From positions 967,501 to 1,031,500 of the forward strand of contig NZ_CP022985.1 of assembly GCF_003425985.1 (NCBI RefSeq): 64,000 bases of DNA, given 5' to 3'. Both the position numbers and the translations under genes were made by a program. Below, piece after piece: positions 8,615 through 17,292 of the stretch (position 1 is the first letter of the stretch; the number at the start of each line of letters is the position of its first letter). The notes under the pieces are model-generated. The model made no database searches. It saw nothing but the letters and a program-made list of their open reading frames with translations, and had not been told where the DNA came from. The DNA is from Mariniflexile sp. TRM1-10 (GTDB lineage: Bacteria; Bacteroidota; Bacteroidia; Flavobacteriales; Flavobacteriaceae).

Positions 8615-9573
8615 TGTAATTGCTTGCGTTCGTTCCAATAAGCTACGGGTTCAACACTAAAGCTTTTTAACAAAACCATGTCTTCTTCATTTAAAATAAT
8701 CGTGTTCGCTTTTAGATTTTCCTGTAACTGATTAACGGTACTTGCTCCGCTTAAAACCATACTTTCAGGAATGGTTGCATTGCAAAATTGTAAAGCGATA
8801 GCATCTACCCCAACATCATATTTATATGACAAATTTTCAAGTGCACTATATAAATTATGATATGTTGGAAAGTTTTTATTTCTAAAAATCCTACCATTTG
8901 CCAAAGCTTCTTTAACAATTAATTGTTTGTCCTCTTGTTTTAATTGAGCACTAATACTTAAAATACTTTGGTCTAAAATATTATAGGTACTTTGAAAGGT
9001 ATCGAACAAAGATCTACCATCAACAGAAACTTCTAAAGCCTTTTTAATAACCTCAACTTGGTTATCACCTGTTGTTGAAATTCCGATTTTTATTTGGTAC
9101 TCCCTTTTCAAATAAGCCAATTCATTTAAAACTTCGGCATTTTCCAAAACTCCCGTTTCTAAAGTTGCTGAATGGATTTGATAGGTGGTTAAAAAAGGCA
9201 ATAGCTTTTTAGATACTTGCCATTGCTCTTTTAATTTAGAAATACTATGCTCTTTCACTTCGTGAATTATAGCATTTTTATCAAAATTGGCTGTGTAGGT
9301 GTACCCCCATTTTGTTCCTATTTGAATGTTTTTATCATTTTTGTCTGCTAACCAATCTATCAGTAACGCTTCAGCTAATCCATAACCCGGTGCAGTATCG
9401 AAATAACGAACCCCTAAATTATAAGCAGCATCCAATACCTTAAACCCATTGACTTTAAGCTCATTGACATCGCTTTTTACTACGGTATTGGTCCTTACAT
9501 TAATATAATGCGGCCTTCCAATAGCCGCCATTCCTAATCCTAAATTCACTATTGTTTTTTTACTGAATGACAT
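8605..9573 (-). CDS. Aldo/keto reductase
   Basis: The 322-residue TIM-barrel NAD(P)H oxidoreductase carries the AKR tetrad: Asp and Tyr in YFDTAPGYG, Lys in IGTKWGY and His in YQIHSAT. The C-terminal region (VLSGASTVNQLQENLKA) is the cofactor phosphate-binding segment of AKRs. It starts 4 bases after the selO stop and its own stop overlaps the start of the second msrA, so it is a member of the same operon. Reduction of reactive aldehydes or quinones during oxidative stress would fit the neighbours; the true substrate cannot be read from sequence. Confidence 0.9.
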   Translation of the reverse strand: MSFSKKTIVNLGLGMAAIGRPHYINVRTNTVVKSDVNELKVNGFKVLDAAYNLGVRYFDTAPGYGLAEALLIDWLADKNDKNIQIGTKWGYTYTANFDKNAIIHEVKEHSISKLKEQWQVSKKLLPFLTTYQIHSATLETGVLENAEVLNELAYLKREYQIKIGISTTGDNQVEVIKKALEVSVDGRSLFDTFQSTYNILDQSILSISAQLKQEDKQLIVKEALANGRIFRNKNFPTYHNLYSALENLSYKYDVGVDAIALQFCNATIPESMVLSGASTVNQLQENLKANTIILNEEDMVLLKSFSVEPVAYWNERKQLQWN

Positions 9574-9577
9574 TTAT

Positions 9578-11143
9578 TTACGAACTACACGATAACATGG
9601 AGCAACCTATTTTATGTCGTGCCCAATCGGGTCGTTTGGCAAACCATTTTTCATATTTAGGCTGTTCGTCATATGGTTTTTTAAGCATTTGAAATAATTC
9701 ATCAATTAACTTATACTCACCTTTATCGGCATCATCAATAGCTAATTGTGCCATATAATTCCGGAGCACGTATTTTGGGTTGACCAAATCCATTTTTTCT
9801 TTTCGTTCTTCGGAATTTGTTTGTTCTTGTCCCAAACGCTCGGCATACCGCTGAAACCACGCTTCCCATTTTTGTTGAATTTCCGCGGTTATTTCTGTTG
9901 GAATATAAAAAGCATCTTTAACAACATCCAATCCTTCGGAAGCTTTTTCAATATTGAAATCACTTAATTTTCTAAAGAAGATGGTCATATCGGTTTCTGT
10001 GAGCAACAAATTATCTTCCAAATCTTGAACTAATGAGGCATCAAAAACATCTTCAATTTCCAATCCTAATTTAGAACGCATCATTTCTAAAGACTTCACT
10101 TCGAAATCTGCTTTATATTGGTCTAAAATACGTTCAAGTGCTTCTGCATCTTCAATTAAAGGAAAGAGTGCGTTTGCTAATTTATATAAATTCCACAACC
10201 CAATGTTTGGTTGGTTGCCATAACGGTAACGTTTATGTTGGCGATCGGTCGTGTTGGGCGTCCATCCAAAATCGAAGCCTTCCAACCAACCGTAAGGTCC
10301 ATAATCTATAGTCAAACCAAGGATGGACATATTATCGGTATTCATCACACCGTGTACAAAACCGACCCGTTGCCAGTGAATAATCATATCCAAAGTCCGT
10401 TGCATCACTTCCTTAAAAAAAGCTAAATATGTGTCTTTTGAAGGTTCGCCCAAATCACTAAAAAAATACTTAATCGTATAATCTACCACCGTTTTTAAAG
10501 TGTTGAAATCTTGTCGAGCAGCAAAAATTTCGTAGTTGCCAAAACGTAAAAAAGATGGTGCCACTCTGCAAACAATCGCACCTTTTTCATATTCTGAATT
10601 ACCATTATACATGACATCCCGCAAAACGGCATCACCCGACAATGCCAACGATAAGGCCCGGGTAGTTGGCACACCCAAATGGTGCATGGCTTCACTACAC
10701 AAATATTCTCTAATTGATGAACGCAATACTGCCAACCCATCGGCAGTTCGGGAATAAGGTGTTTCCCCTGCTCCTTTTAATTGAAGTGCCCAACGTTTAT
10801 TGTTATGCTCAACTTCTACTAAATTAATAGCGCGTCCATCACCTAATTGTCCTGCCCAATTTCCAAATTGATGCCCACCGTAGCACATGGCATAAGGCGC
10901 AGTATTTGGTAAAATTGCGTTCCCTGTAAATACTTCTAGAAATTCCTTAGTTTGTGAATCTTCTTTTGAAAGCCCTAAATTTTCCAACATTTCGGGCGAC
11001 ACGTGAAGCAATTCCGGTTTTGTAGTTTGTTTTGGATTCACATAAGAAAAACAGGCTTTTTCAACCTGCCTTCTTGTATTTTCAAGAATAGGATCTGAGG
11101 GTAATTCTTTATTAAATGTGTCTTTTATATTCAGTTTCATCAT
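9578..11143 (-). CDS. selO: Protein adenylyltransferase SelO (YdiU/UPF0061 family)
   Basis: SelO is a pseudokinase-fold enzyme that transfers AMP from ATP to Ser/Thr/Tyr of target proteins and is linked to redox homeostasis. The 521-residue length is normal. Visible family blocks are GGHQFGNWAGQLGDGRA, LQLKGAGETPYSRTADG, RSSIREYLCSEAMHHLG and VHGVMNTDNMSILGLTIDYG; the TDN and DYG residues correspond to the catalytic and metal-binding Asp-Asn/Asp of characterised SelO. The C-terminus ends GCSMLSCSS, i.e. the C-x-x-x-C region where eukaryotic homologues carry selenocysteine; here both are ordinary Cys codons. Its ATG overlaps the TGA of the upstream msrA (ATGA), implying translational coupling. 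Confidence 0.95.
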   Translation of the reverse strand: MMKLNIKDTFNKELPSDPILENTRRQVEKACFSYVNPKQTTKPELLHVSPEMLENLGLSKEDSQTKEFLEVFTGNAILPNTAPYAMCYGGHQFGNWAGQLGDGRAINLVEVEHNNKRWALQLKGAGETPYSRTADGLAVLRSSIREYLCSEAMHHLGVPTTRALSLALSGDAVLRDVMYNGNSEYEKGAIVCRVAPSFLRFGNYEIFAARQDFNTLKTVVDYTIKYFFSDLGEPSKDTYLAFFKEVMQRTLDMIIHWQRVGFVHGVMNTDNMSILGLTIDYGPYGWLEGFDFGWTPNTTDRQHKRYRYGNQPNIGLWNLYKLANALFPLIEDAEALERILDQYKADFEVKSLEMMRSKLGLEIEDVFDASLVQDLEDNLLLTETDMTIFFRKLSDFNIEKASEGLDVVKDAFYIPTEITAEIQQKWEAWFQRYAERLGQEQTNSEERKEKMDLVNPKYVLRNYMAQLAIDDADKGEYKLIDELFQMLKKPYDEQPKYEKWFAKRPDWARHKIGCSMLSCSS

Positions 11144-11679
11144 TTTAATCTATCTCCGTACAATTTTCTAAGTTTCGCCAATTTTGGCGTAATGACAAAA
11201 TTACAATAGCCCTGTTCTTTATTGTTGCTATAATAATTTTGATGATAATCTTCGGCTTTATAAAATATTTCCAAAGGACTTATTTCGGTAACTATGGGGT
11301 TATCATAATAGTCAGCCACTTTTTCTATGACAGCTTCAGCTATTTGCTTTTGCGCTTCGTCATGATAATAAATAACCGAACGGTATTGTGTACCAACATC
11401 AGCTCCTTGTTTATTCATCGTTGTAGGGTCGTGGGTGGTCATGAAAATAAACAAGATATCTTCATAAGAAATAATGTTCGCATCAAATGTTATTTGAACC
11501 ACTTCGGCATGCCCCGTTAATCCAGAACAAATTTCGCGATATGTTGGATGCCCAGGCGCATCGCCTCCAGAATATCCCGACACTACTTTTTCAACACCTT
11601 TTAATTCTTGGAAAACTGCTTCTGTACACCAAAAACAACCGCCACCGACTGTTGTTACTTGTAAATTTTTGTTTGTCAT
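11140..11679 (-). CDS. msrA: Peptide methionine-S-sulfoxide reductase MsrA
   Basis: The 179-residue protein has canonical MsrA features: catalytic Cys in VGGGCFWCTEAVFQELKG, then VVSGYSGG, HPTYREICSGLTGHAEVV, and THDPTTMNKQGADVGTQYRS. A Tyr/Asn-rich C-terminal tail (YHQNYYSNNKEQGYC) carries the probable recycling Cys. It has no signal peptide, so it acts in the cytoplasm. It sits 75 bases after msrB and overlaps selO by four bases. It is the better-conserved of two MsrA paralogues in this operon. Confidence 0.96.
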   Translation of the reverse strand: MTNKNLQVTTVGGGCFWCTEAVFQELKGVEKVVSGYSGGDAPGHPTYREICSGLTGHAEVVQITFDANIISYEDILFIFMTTHDPTTMNKQGADVGTQYRSVIYYHDEAQKQIAEAVIEKVADYYDNPIVTEISPLEIFYKAEDYHQNYYSNNKEQGYCNFVITPKLAKLRKLYGDRLK

Positions 11680-11754
11680 TATATTACCCTTCCGTCTTTC
11701 AACTTAAAAAAGTTGAAATCCACCTTCCCTCAAATTAAGGGAAGGAATTAATTG

Positions 11755-12198
11755 TTATTTTTCTAATACCATGGATTCTGAATTGATGCAATATCGCAAT
11801 CCGCTAGGTTCTGGTCCATCTGAAAATACATGACCTAAATGGGCATCACAGGTATTACACATAACCTCAACACGAACCATACCATAGGCGGTATCTCTTT
11901 CGTACTTAATAGCATTTGGCTTTATGGGTTGTGTAAAACTGGGCCACCCCGTACCAGAACTAAATTTAATAGTAGAATCGAACAACGGTGTACCACAACA
12001 CACACAATTGTATTGCCCTTCATCATAAATACTACAAAGAGCACCACTATGCGGAGGTTCTGTACCTTTTTGCCTTGTTATTCTAAATTGTTCTGGAGTT
12101 AATATTTCCTTCCATGCATCCTCTGTTTTTTCAACACGTTTGTCTGGTGTTGGGTTTCCTTTTATAGTGAAATTGATAATTTCTTTCCAAGTTAGCAT
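11755..12198 (-). CDS. msrB: Peptide methionine-R-sulfoxide reductase MsrB
   Basis: The 147-residue protein reduces methionine-R-sulfoxide. Two CxxC zinc pairs are visible (NCVCCG and MCNTCDAHLGHVF), followed by the catalytic RYCINSESM motif near the C-terminus. The middle block FSSGTGWPSFTQPI is the usual substrate-pocket segment. It has no signal peptide. It is the first gene of the run msrB-msrA-selO-AKR-msrA; the promoter is expected in the 490-base gap upstream. Confidence 0.96.
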   Translation of the reverse strand: MLTWKEIINFTIKGNPTPDKRVEKTEDAWKEILTPEQFRITRQKGTEPPHSGALCSIYDEGQYNCVCCGTPLFDSTIKFSSGTGWPSFTQPIKPNAIKYERDTAYGMVRVEVMCNTCDAHLGHVFSDGPEPSGLRYCINSESMVLEK

Positions 12199-12318
12199 AG
12201 CAATGTTTCCTTTCTTTTTAAATTATTTTCAATATGCCTTTCAATCGTAAATAAGTCGGAAGTTATTAAAAAAACTTTCGTTTTTTATTTGCTACGACCA
12301 GTTGGAATAAGAGCTCTT

Positions 12319-12486
12319 CTTGACTTTTTCTATTTCCTAAAACCTGCCTGCCGGCAGGCAGGCAGGAATGGCTAAAATTCGTCCATATTTCGTTACTTTT
12401 TTTATACGTAGTGGTGCTATGTCTTTCAAAAAGTGCCTCATCTCTACAAATTTTATCTCATTTTCGGTTAAAAACAAAAAGTCAAG
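12319..12486. repeat. Dispersed intergenic element copy with flanking inverted repeats
   Basis: Arms 12319-12330 (CTTGACTTTTTC) and 12475-12486 are inverted with 11 of 12 matches. Inside is CGTAGTGGTGCTATG (12407-12421), a diverged copy of the core CGTAGCGATGCTATG also found near 19071, 30920 and 31979, and a GGCTAAAA stretch shared with those copies. A GC-rich 20-base palindrome (12343-12362) has its own entry. Confidence 0.6.
12343..12366. repeat. Perfect 20-bp GC-rich palindrome with trailing repeat unit
   Basis: CCTGCCTGCC (12343-12352) is followed directly by its reverse complement GGCAGGCAGG (12353-12362) and one more CAGG unit. It stands out in an AT-rich gap. Short GC-rich palindromes of this type recur in Flavobacteriia genomes; a role as terminator or protein-binding site is possible but not shown. 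Confidence 0.75.
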
Positions 12487-12688
12487 ATGTGTTCTAAGCA
12501 TCTATAAATCTACAACAAATAATTTACTTCTGATGATTTCCAAATACTTCAATCCTCTATTTTAAATGAAACACCAACCTATTGAAAAAATACAATAATT
12601 TAAAAATACACAAACATTTAACTTAAAAACAGATGATATAATAATTTTTACTACTTTTATTTAAATATAACCAACTAAAACCATTATT

Positions 12689-13111
12689 ATGTTTTCAAAA
12701 TCAAATTTAATTTCTACGCTAGTTACCACGCTTTGGGGCTTTTTTGGAGGGTGGCTAATTTGGGGGATCATTGGAGACCCCATACTTAAAGAACATATTC
12801 CAACCGATGGTTTGATAAAAGAAATTCCCGATATGCCACTTTTGGCATTAGGCTGTTTAATTGTAGGATTTGCATTTTCTACGATGTACTCTAAATGGGC
12901 TAGTGACACACACAGTGTATCTATTGGTGCTAACTTCGGGGTATGGCTAGGTATTTTAATTGGCTTGGGTGATGGTTTGATAGATAACGCTACAGCTAAT
13001 ATTATTGATTTATCTGGAACGCTCATAAATGCGGTTCTTTATATTGTTCATTTTGCTATCATGGGCATTTTAGCTAGTTTAGTTTATAGCAAATTTAGCT
13101 CTGGGAATTAG
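12689..13111 (+). CDS. Small integral membrane protein of unknown function
   Basis: The protein has 140 residues, with four hydrophobic helices predicted by eye at about 8-28, 49-68, 82-98 and 112-133 and Gly-rich helix faces (WGFFGGWLIWGIIG, GVWLGILIGLGDG). Polar loops are short. I do not recognise a family; the Gly-rich four-helix layout would fit a small uncharacterised inner-membrane protein. It is the only plus-strand gene besides the HD/Pycsar gene and is convergent with araA; a hairpin at 13149-13182 separates them. Confidence 0.75.
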   Translation: MFSKSNLISTLVTTLWGFFGGWLIWGIIGDPILKEHIPTDGLIKEIPDMPLLALGCLIVGFAFSTMYSKWASDTHSVSIGANFGVWLGILIGLGDGLIDNATANIIDLSGTLINAVLYIVHFAIMGILASLVYSKFSSGN

Positions 13112-13148
13112 ATTCATTTTAAAATTGTGCCTAATTCAATTGAAAAAA

Positions 13149-13182
13149 AAAAGCTGTTGCGTAAATATACACAACAGCTTTT
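13149..13182. terminator. Bidirectional intrinsic terminator between convergent genes
   Basis: AAAAGCTGTTG (13149-13159) and its perfect reverse complement (13172-13182) flank a 12-base loop. A-runs precede and a T-rich tract follows, so the hairpin can end both the plus-strand membrane-protein transcript and the minus-strand araA transcript. Confidence 0.8.
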
Positions 13183-13202
13183 CGTTTTATCAGTTATAAT
13201 GG

Positions 13203-14708
13203 CTAATACCCTTTATTCAGAACATAAGCTGCATCATTCCAACGAAGCTCTTGTTTAAATCTATATAAATCGGTTTTTTCATCTATTAATAAAAACTCGA
13301 TGTCCATAATTTCTGCAAAATCTTCTAACGATTCAGTAGAAATATTTTGGCTGTAACAAGTATGGTGTGCGCCACCTGCATAAATCCATGCTGCCGCTGC
13401 TGTTTGCAAATCTGGTTTTGCATCCCAAAGGACGCGTGCAACAGGTAATTTAGGAAGTTCGTCTTTAATTTCTACAGCCTCTACCTTGTTTACCAACATT
13501 CTAAAACGGTTACCCATGTCTACCACCGATGCGTTTAGTGCACTTCCTGCGCCACCATTAAACACCAATCTTACGGGATCTTCTTTACCTCCAATTCCTA
13601 AAGGATGGATTTCACAAGACACATCGCCTTTAGCAATCGTTGGACAAATTTCTAACATGTGAGAGCCTAAACAGGTCATATTATCTGGATCGAAATGATA
13701 CGTGTAATCTTCCATAAAACTGTTTCCACCTTCTAAACCGGCACCCATAACTTTCATGGTACGCACTAAAGCTGATGTTTTCCAGTCGCCTTCTCCACCA
13801 AAACCATAACCACTTGCCATTAAACGCTGTGTTGCAATGCCTGGTAATTGTTTCATGCCATGTAAATCCTCAAACGTATCGGTAAATGCTGTATAACCAC
13901 CGTTTTCTAAAAAGGCACGCATACCCAACTCTATTTTGGCTGCGTCTTTTAAAGAAGCACGCATGGCGCCATCTGATTTAATTTTGGCAGCCATTACATA
14001 GGTATCATCATACTCCTGCACAAGATTATCAACTTGTGCATCGGTAATTTGATTTATATAATCCACTAAATCGCCAATACCGTAACCATTTACTTCGTAT
14101 CCAAATTTAATTTGAGCAGACACTTTATTTCCGTCGGTCACCGCAACTTGTCGCATATTGTCACCAAAACGGGCTACTTTCATACGTCTGCTATCGGCTA
14201 CTGCATTCGCTACACGACACCAATCGGCTACTTTTTTAATAACCTTTTCGTCTTTCCAATGTCCTACTACCACCTTGCGATTTAATCGAAGTCTAGATGC
14301 TATAAATCCAAACTCACGACCACCATGTGCCGATTGATTTAAATTCATAAAATCCATATCGATAGTTCCCCAAGGAATATCTCTATTGAATTGTGTGTGC
14401 AAATGCAAAAATGGTTTTTGTAATGCATTCAAGCCTGCAATCCACATTTTAGCTGGCGAAAATGTATGCATCCAGGTAATGATACCTATACAATTATCGT
14501 CATTGTTTGCTGCTTTACAAATAGCATGAATTTCTTCTGGCGATTTTACCGTTGGTTTAAAAACCACATTTACCGGAATAACGGTATTTGCGGTATAAGC
14601 ATCTGCAATTTCTTTAGAATGTTCAGCAACCTGTTTTAATGTTTCAGGGCCGTATAAATGTTGGCTTCCGGTTACAAACCATACTTCGCCTAATTTTAAA
14701 TTGATCAT
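13203..14708 (-). CDS. araA: L-arabinose isomerase
   Basis: AraA converts L-arabinose to L-ribulose using Mn2+. The 501-residue length is normal. It begins with [17 protein letters not shown], a hallmark of the family, and carries [28 protein letters not shown], the [17 protein letters not shown] block and the metal-ligand region [13 protein letters not shown] with HMLEICP. It is the last gene of araB-araD-symporter-araA, so the arabinose pathway here is the phosphorylated one (isomerase, kinase, epimerase). Confidence 0.98.
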   Translation of the reverse strand: MINLKLGEVWFVTGSQHLYGPETLKQVAEHSKEIADAYTANTVIPVNVVFKPTVKSPEEIHAICKAANNDDNCIGIITWMHTFSPAKMWIAGLNALQKPFLHLHTQFNRDIPWGTIDMDFMNLNQSAHGGREFGFIASRLRLNRKVVVGHWKDEKVIKKVADWCRVANAVADSRRMKVARFGDNMRQVAVTDGNKVSAQIKFGYEVNGYGIGDLVDYINQITDAQVDNLVQEYDDTYVMAAKIKSDGAMRASLKDAAKIELGMRAFLENGGYTAFTDTFEDLHGMKQLPGIATQRLMASGYGFGGEGDWKTSALVRTMKVMGAGLEGGNSFMEDYTYHFDPDNMTCLGSHMLEICPTIAKGDVSCEIHPLGIGGKEDPVRLVFNGGAGSALNASVVDMGNRFRMLVNKVEAVEIKDELPKLPVARVLWDAKPDLQTAAAAWIYAGGAHHTCYSQNISTESLEDFAEIMDIEFLLIDEKTDLYRFKQELRWNDAAYVLNKGY

Positions 14709-14731
14709 TTTTATTTTAAAAAGTGTTATTA

Positions 14732-14778
14732 AACTCGTTTAAACTTTTCACAATTGGCCAAAAAAGTTTAAACGAGTT
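14732..14778. repeat. Short palindromic element between symporter and araA genes
   Basis: AACTCGTTTAAACTTTT (14732-14748) is the exact reverse complement of 14762-14778, with a 13-base loop containing CAATTGGCC. The arm matches TGAACTCGTTTAAA-type arms at 6971, 18998 and, more loosely, 30847. As it sits inside the operon it may act as an RNA-processing hairpin or partial terminator that sets araA expression (inference). Confidence 0.75.
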
Positions 14779-14782
14779 CATA

Positions 14783-16372
14783 TTATGATAAATAAATATA
14801 AAGTCCTATAACCATGGCCACAATAGCAAAACCTACAGGTTTTAAATATTCCCAAGAAGTGATATCGACTTGCTTGGTATATTCTTGGTCATAATCTGTT
14901 TCTCTTGGATAAAATTTACTTACAGCATACATGATGATTACAACAAGAACAAAAAGCATTCCCATTAAATGTAAGAAGTGCGGGAAATACGTACCCGATT
15001 CTATGCACATTGGTCTCACAACATATAATAAGATTAAATACGTAATGGCGCTAAACAAAATAGCAATGTTTGCTGCTTTTCCTGACACGCGTTTGGAGAA
15101 GATACCAACTAATATAATAGCTAAAATAGGCACACTGTGCGTACCGTTTAGCTCTTGTAAATAGGTAAAGATACCACCTTGAACACCATATAACAACGGT
15201 GCTATTGCCATAGAAAATATAGCTAAAACAGTTCCGAAAATTTTACCTGCTTTTACAGTTTGTCTTTCTGAAGCGTCTTTATTGATGTATTCTTTATAAA
15301 AATCCAAACCAAATAAGGTTACCGAACTATTTAAAGCACTGTTAAACGAACTTAAAATAGCGCCGAAAAGTACTGCTGCAAAGAACCCGATAAACGCTAC
15401 TGGCAACACCGCTTTTACAAGCATTGGATAAGCCTCATCGGCATTTGCCAAATCGCCATTGAAAATATAAAATGCAATGATACCAGGTAATACCACGATA
15501 AAAGGCCCTAATATTTTAATGAATGCTGCCAATAAAAGACCTTTTTGACCTTCCTTTAAGTTTTTAGCACCTAAGGCTCTTTGAATAATAGCTTGATTGG
15601 TTCCCCAATAATAAAAGTTCACGATAATCATCCCAGTAAAAAGTGTCCAAAATGGTACATCGGAATCTGGTCCTCCAATAATATCAAACTTCTCTGGAAG
15701 TGCTTTAGTTAATGTGCTTAAGCCCGTAAACATATTACCATCTCCTATATACATCAAACCAAAAATTGGTATTAAAGAACCGCCTACAATCAATCCCACA
15801 GCATTTATGGAATCGGATACAGCTACAGCTTTTAACCCTCCAAAAATGGCATAAATACTACCTATTATACCAATAGACCAAACAGTAATCCAAAGTGTCG
15901 TTACAGGACCTGTCCCTAACATTTCGGGAATATCGAACATGGTATTTATCGCTAATGCTCCAGAATACAATACGGTTGGCAACATAGATATGGCATATCC
16001 TAATAAGAATAATAATGAAACAATGGTTTTTGTTGTTTTTCCATAGCGATTTTCCAGAAATTGAGGAATTGTTGCAATACCACCTTTAAGGTATTTAGGC
16101 AACAATATAAACGCCGTAAATACCATAGCAATAGCAGCAACAACTTCATAAGCCATAATTGGCAGACCGTCCCTGAACGATACACCATTCATCCCTACAA
16201 TTTGCTCGGTAGATAAATTGGTTAATAATAAAGACCCCGCAATAACTGGTCCCGTAAGACTTCTTCCTCCTAAGAAATAACCATCAGATGAATTCTCATC
16301 GGTTTTTCGTGTAGACCACCATGCGATAACAGCAACCAGTAAAGTAAAAGCAGCAAAAGATAAAATACCCAT
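14783..16372 (-). CDS. Sodium:solute symporter (SSS family), probable L-arabinose transporter
   Basis: The 529-residue membrane protein has about 13-14 hydrophobic helices and the SSS landmarks SSDGYFLGGRSLTGPVIAGSLL and NLSTEQIVGMNG near the N-terminus, as in Na+/galactose symporters of the SGLT group. GINAVG-like (DSINAVGLIVGG) and the NQAIIQRALGAKNLKEGQKG segment are also family features. Being between araD and araA, it most likely brings L-arabinose (or a closely related monosaccharide) across the inner membrane with Na+. Specificity is inferred from context only. Confidence 0.93.
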   Translation of the reverse strand: MGILSFAAFTLLVAVIAWWSTRKTDENSSDGYFLGGRSLTGPVIAGSLLLTNLSTEQIVGMNGVSFRDGLPIMAYEVVAAIAMVFTAFILLPKYLKGGIATIPQFLENRYGKTTKTIVSLLFLLGYAISMLPTVLYSGALAINTMFDIPEMLGTGPVTTLWITVWSIGIIGSIYAIFGGLKAVAVSDSINAVGLIVGGSLIPIFGLMYIGDGNMFTGLSTLTKALPEKFDIIGGPDSDVPFWTLFTGMIIVNFYYWGTNQAIIQRALGAKNLKEGQKGLLLAAFIKILGPFIVVLPGIIAFYIFNGDLANADEAYPMLVKAVLPVAFIGFFAAVLFGAILSSFNSALNSSVTLFGLDFYKEYINKDASERQTVKAGKIFGTVLAIFSMAIAPLLYGVQGGIFTYLQELNGTHSVPILAIILVGIFSKRVSGKAANIAILFSAITYLILLYVVRPMCIESGTYFPHFLHLMGMLFVLVVIIMYAVSKFYPRETDYDQEYTKQVDITSWEYLKPVGFAIVAMVIGLYIYLS

Positions 16373-16414
16373 ATTAATTTAATTTAGTTAATTATTTAGT
16401 TTACAATTATTTAT

Positions 16415-17119
16415 TTAACAACCTTGTCCGTAATAAGCATCTTTGCCATGTTTACGGTCGTAATGTTTCTTTTTTAATGCATCTTTTAAAATAGCTGCAT
16501 TCGGATTAATTTGCAAAGTTAAATAAGCCATTCTAGCAACTTCTTCACAGACAGCACTATTATAAACAGCTTTGGAAACGGTTGAACCCCAGGTAAATGG
16601 CGCATGGTTACCAACGAGAATCATACCTACTTCATTATAATCCAACCCACGTTCCTTGATGCAATCAATAATTTGATACCCCGTCATATGCTCATAATCG
16701 CCCGCAATATAATCATCTTTCATTGGTGGTGCACAAGGAATATTAGAAATTAAATGATCGGCGTGTGTAGTGCCAAAAATTGGGATATCCTTTACAGCCT
16801 GTGCCCATGCAGTTCCGTAAGTTGAATGTGTATGTACAACACCTCCGATTTTTTCCCATTCTTTGTATAAAACGGCATGGGTTTTTGTGTCGGACGATGG
16901 ACGCATATTGCCTTCAACTATTTTAGCATCAAAATCGCAAATGACCATATCTTCTGGTTTCAAATCCACATAAGGCACGCCACTTGGTTTTATGGCAAAT
17001 ACGCCTTTACTTCTATCTACGGCACTTGCATTTCCAAATGTAAACAGGACCAAACCTAATTCTGGAAGCTGCATATTGGCTTCGAAAGCTTCTTCTTTTA
17101 ATGATTTATATGTACTCAT
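16415..17119 (-). CDS. araD: L-ribulose-5-phosphate 4-epimerase
   Basis: AraD converts L-ribulose 5-phosphate to D-xylulose 5-phosphate with a Zn2+ ion. The 234-residue class II aldolase-like protein shows GNASAVDRSKGVFAIKPSG, the metal-binding VVHTHSTYGTAWAQ (two His), GTTHADHL, and VGNHAPFTWG with the third His. It lies between araB and the symporter gene, 42 bases upstream of the latter. Its leader (17120-17292) is an unusual low-complexity repeat. Confidence 0.97.
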   Translation of the reverse strand: MSTYKSLKEEAFEANMQLPELGLVLFTFGNASAVDRSKGVFAIKPSGVPYVDLKPEDMVICDFDAKIVEGNMRPSSDTKTHAVLYKEWEKIGGVVHTHSTYGTAWAQAVKDIPIFGTTHADHLISNIPCAPPMKDDYIAGDYEHMTGYQIIDCIKERGLDYNEVGMILVGNHAPFTWGSTVSKAVYNSAVCEEVARMAYLTLQINPNAAILKDALKKKHYDRKHGKDAYYGQGC

Positions 17120-17292
17120 GATGTTTGGTTTTTGGTTGATGGTTGTTGGGTTTTGGTTGTTGGTTGTTGGTTGTTGGTTTTTGGGTCTTGGGTCTTGGTG
17201 AAATGTTTCTTCTCTTTTCTATTTTCTCTTCTCTATTCTCTTACTTCTCTTTTCAACTCTTAACTCAGAACTCAGAACTTTGAACTCCAAAC
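17120..17292 (-). repeat. Low-complexity degenerate tandem-repeat leader upstream of araD
   Basis: Read on the minus strand, the gap first carries GAGTTC-type units (CTGAGTTCTGAGTT), then a purine-only run of GAGAA/AGAGAAAATAG units, then repeated CCAACAA units up to the araD ATG. There is no coding potential and little ability to fold. Related low-complexity leaders occur before the GH78 gene at 45484 and the GH43 gene at 57479. Confidence 0.7.

Larger units (their letters stand above)
12199..12688. other. Gene-free 490-base intergenic region between divergent genes
   Basis: The stretch contains the dispersed element at 12319-12486, a perfect palindrome at 12343-12362 and presumably the promoters of msrB (minus) and the membrane-protein gene (plus). 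A TACTTTTA box at 12652-12659, about 30 bases before the ATG at 12689, is close to the Bacteroidota -7 consensus TAnnTTTG. A 65-codon open frame at 12368-12565 lies mostly inside the repeat and is not considered a gene. Confidence 0.6.

Noticed and set aside
9578..11143. Selenocysteine-containing SelO
   Set aside because: The C-terminal positions are ordinary Cys codons and no in-frame TGA is read through.
12368..12565. 65-codon open frame in the gap upstream of msrB
   Set aside because: It lies almost wholly in a dispersed repeat, has no recognisable domain and no plausible start context.
12661..13026. 121-codon open frame antisense to the small membrane protein
   Set aside because: It is the reverse shadow of a better-supported gene; its Pro/Lys-rich composition is typical of antisense reading of hydrophobic helices.
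14722..14740. Third AraR operator upstream of araA
   Set aside because: Only the half-site AAGTGTT is present; the second half does not match AACACTT.
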